A stretch of 64,000 bases of DNA from Pegoplata infirma (taxonomy: Eukaryota; Arthropoda; Insecta; Diptera; Anthomyiidae): assembly GCA_963921195.1 (NCBI GenBank), contig OY992540.1:175989896-176053895 (forward strand), in the 5' to 3' direction. How positions within the stretch are numbered: the stretch's first letter is position 1; each line of letters starts with the position of its first letter. A program made the translations under genes and the position numbers. Shown piece after piece: positions 63,571-64,000 of the stretch. The notes beneath the pieces are model-generated. The model did not search any database, was not told the DNA's origin, and was given only the letters and a program-made list of their open reading frames with translations.

Positions 63571-64000
63571 CTTTTTATTAACCAGGTGGTAAAAATCGGT
63601 TTTATTCACTACGAGGTGAATTATTATCCAAGTTAAAAACCCAAGTTATTTAAATTTTTGGTTTTAAGAAAATGAAAATAGTAATTCTTGTTTTCTTATT
63701 CGGTAATAGTCAAACTGAGGTGGCGTCCTGGAACTTTTTTAAAATTACACACCAGCCTAAAAACATTATCATGTTAAAATAAAATTCAAAAAATGTACTT
63801 ATAAATATATTTAAAAACAATTGCGAAAAATTATAACAAACATTTTTTACAAAACTTGAATTTTTACTTAAATATTACAAAATATCACTAAAAAAATGTC
63901 ATTATTGCAAAAATATGCATATATATGCATTTTTACCAAAATATGCACTAACAAATCAATGCAATTTTAATGCAAATTTGTTGATTGGAAAATATATCTT
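63571..64000. other. Unassigned end of the window
   Basis: AT-rich, with TATGCATATATATGCAT and AAATATGCA repeats near 63910. I see no gene and no element end. Confidence 0.5.

Overview
The window looks like intergenic DNA from an insect, most likely a higher (calyptrate) fly. It is AT-rich, has no intact long open reading frame, and is packed with non-autonomous transposons nested in each other. The fly guess rests on three partial copies of a repeat that starts TATACCC, carries GTCCGTCTGTCCGTCC, and ends with GATTCGGC...GCCGAA...ACTTGTTTT. From memory I associate that repeat with calyptrate flies. The short (71 and 91 bp) introns in gene remnants fit a fly. I see no intact host gene. All coding signal is in broken transposon genes or unrecognised remnants. 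Element ends were placed by reading terminal inverted repeats (TIRs) and target-site duplications (TSDs); several are confirmed by an uninterrupted copy of the target elsewhere in the window.

Region by region. 1-2.8 kb: a hAT-type element (8-bp TSD) and a piggyBac-type element (TTAA) in GGTATTGG repeats. 1.7-11.5 kb: a dense cluster of a 300-bp MITE, here called M (7-bp TSD, TIR CACAGACTAATACAGACTCG), interleaved with a 350-365 bp element called H (8-bp TSD, CATAGAAAA...TTTTCTATG), two foldback elements and a 2-kb TA-inserting element. 12.8-15.3 kb: second copy of element C (CACGCAAAAA ends), carrying multiplied exon-intron-exon units and a palindromic mariner-like element. 15.4-20.4 kb: element T with a spliced exon remnant, two non-LTR fragments and a GGTAACGG hAT element. 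20.4-24.5 kb: a second-level nest dominated by a 2.8-kb near-perfect palindrome with 8-bp TSD. 25.5-31.3 kb: element T again, a stack of long hairpins, an RTE-type endonuclease pseudogene split by three later insertions, a hAT element with a recognisable transposase C-terminus, and a 21-bp satellite arranged as an inverted repeat.

31.4-38.2 kb: hAT elements with TTCGG repeats, a 2-kb TIR element containing CAGCAGAAAAATCTGCTG repeats and a tRNA-like SINE head, and a third copy of element C containing a clear tRNA-derived SINE. 38.2-41.8 kb: a 3.6-kb hAT element containing a 2.36-kb palindrome. 42.8-50.8 kb: a minus-strand Helitron with about 185-bp internal repeats, a perfect 267-bp tandem duplication of its 3' end, and a second array of the same repeat. 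50.8-58.2 kb: a large inverted repeat enclosing two calyptrate-type repeats that hold further hAT, Harbinger-type and mariner-like elements. 58.2-64 kb: AT-rich palindromic elements with CCCGAGTAAAAAA ends, further TIR elements and low-complexity (GATGAAAAAAAA)n DNA.

The elements do not form a pathway. What links them is layered insertion: several loci have three or four nested events whose order can be read. The least ordinary signals are (i) two independent inverted pairs of M, each bounded by three identical 7-bp TSDs, (ii) two element families carrying spliced exon remnants, one with a variable number of tandem exon units, (iii) many long palindromes from different superfamilies, and (iv) the Helitron 3'-end tandem duplication.
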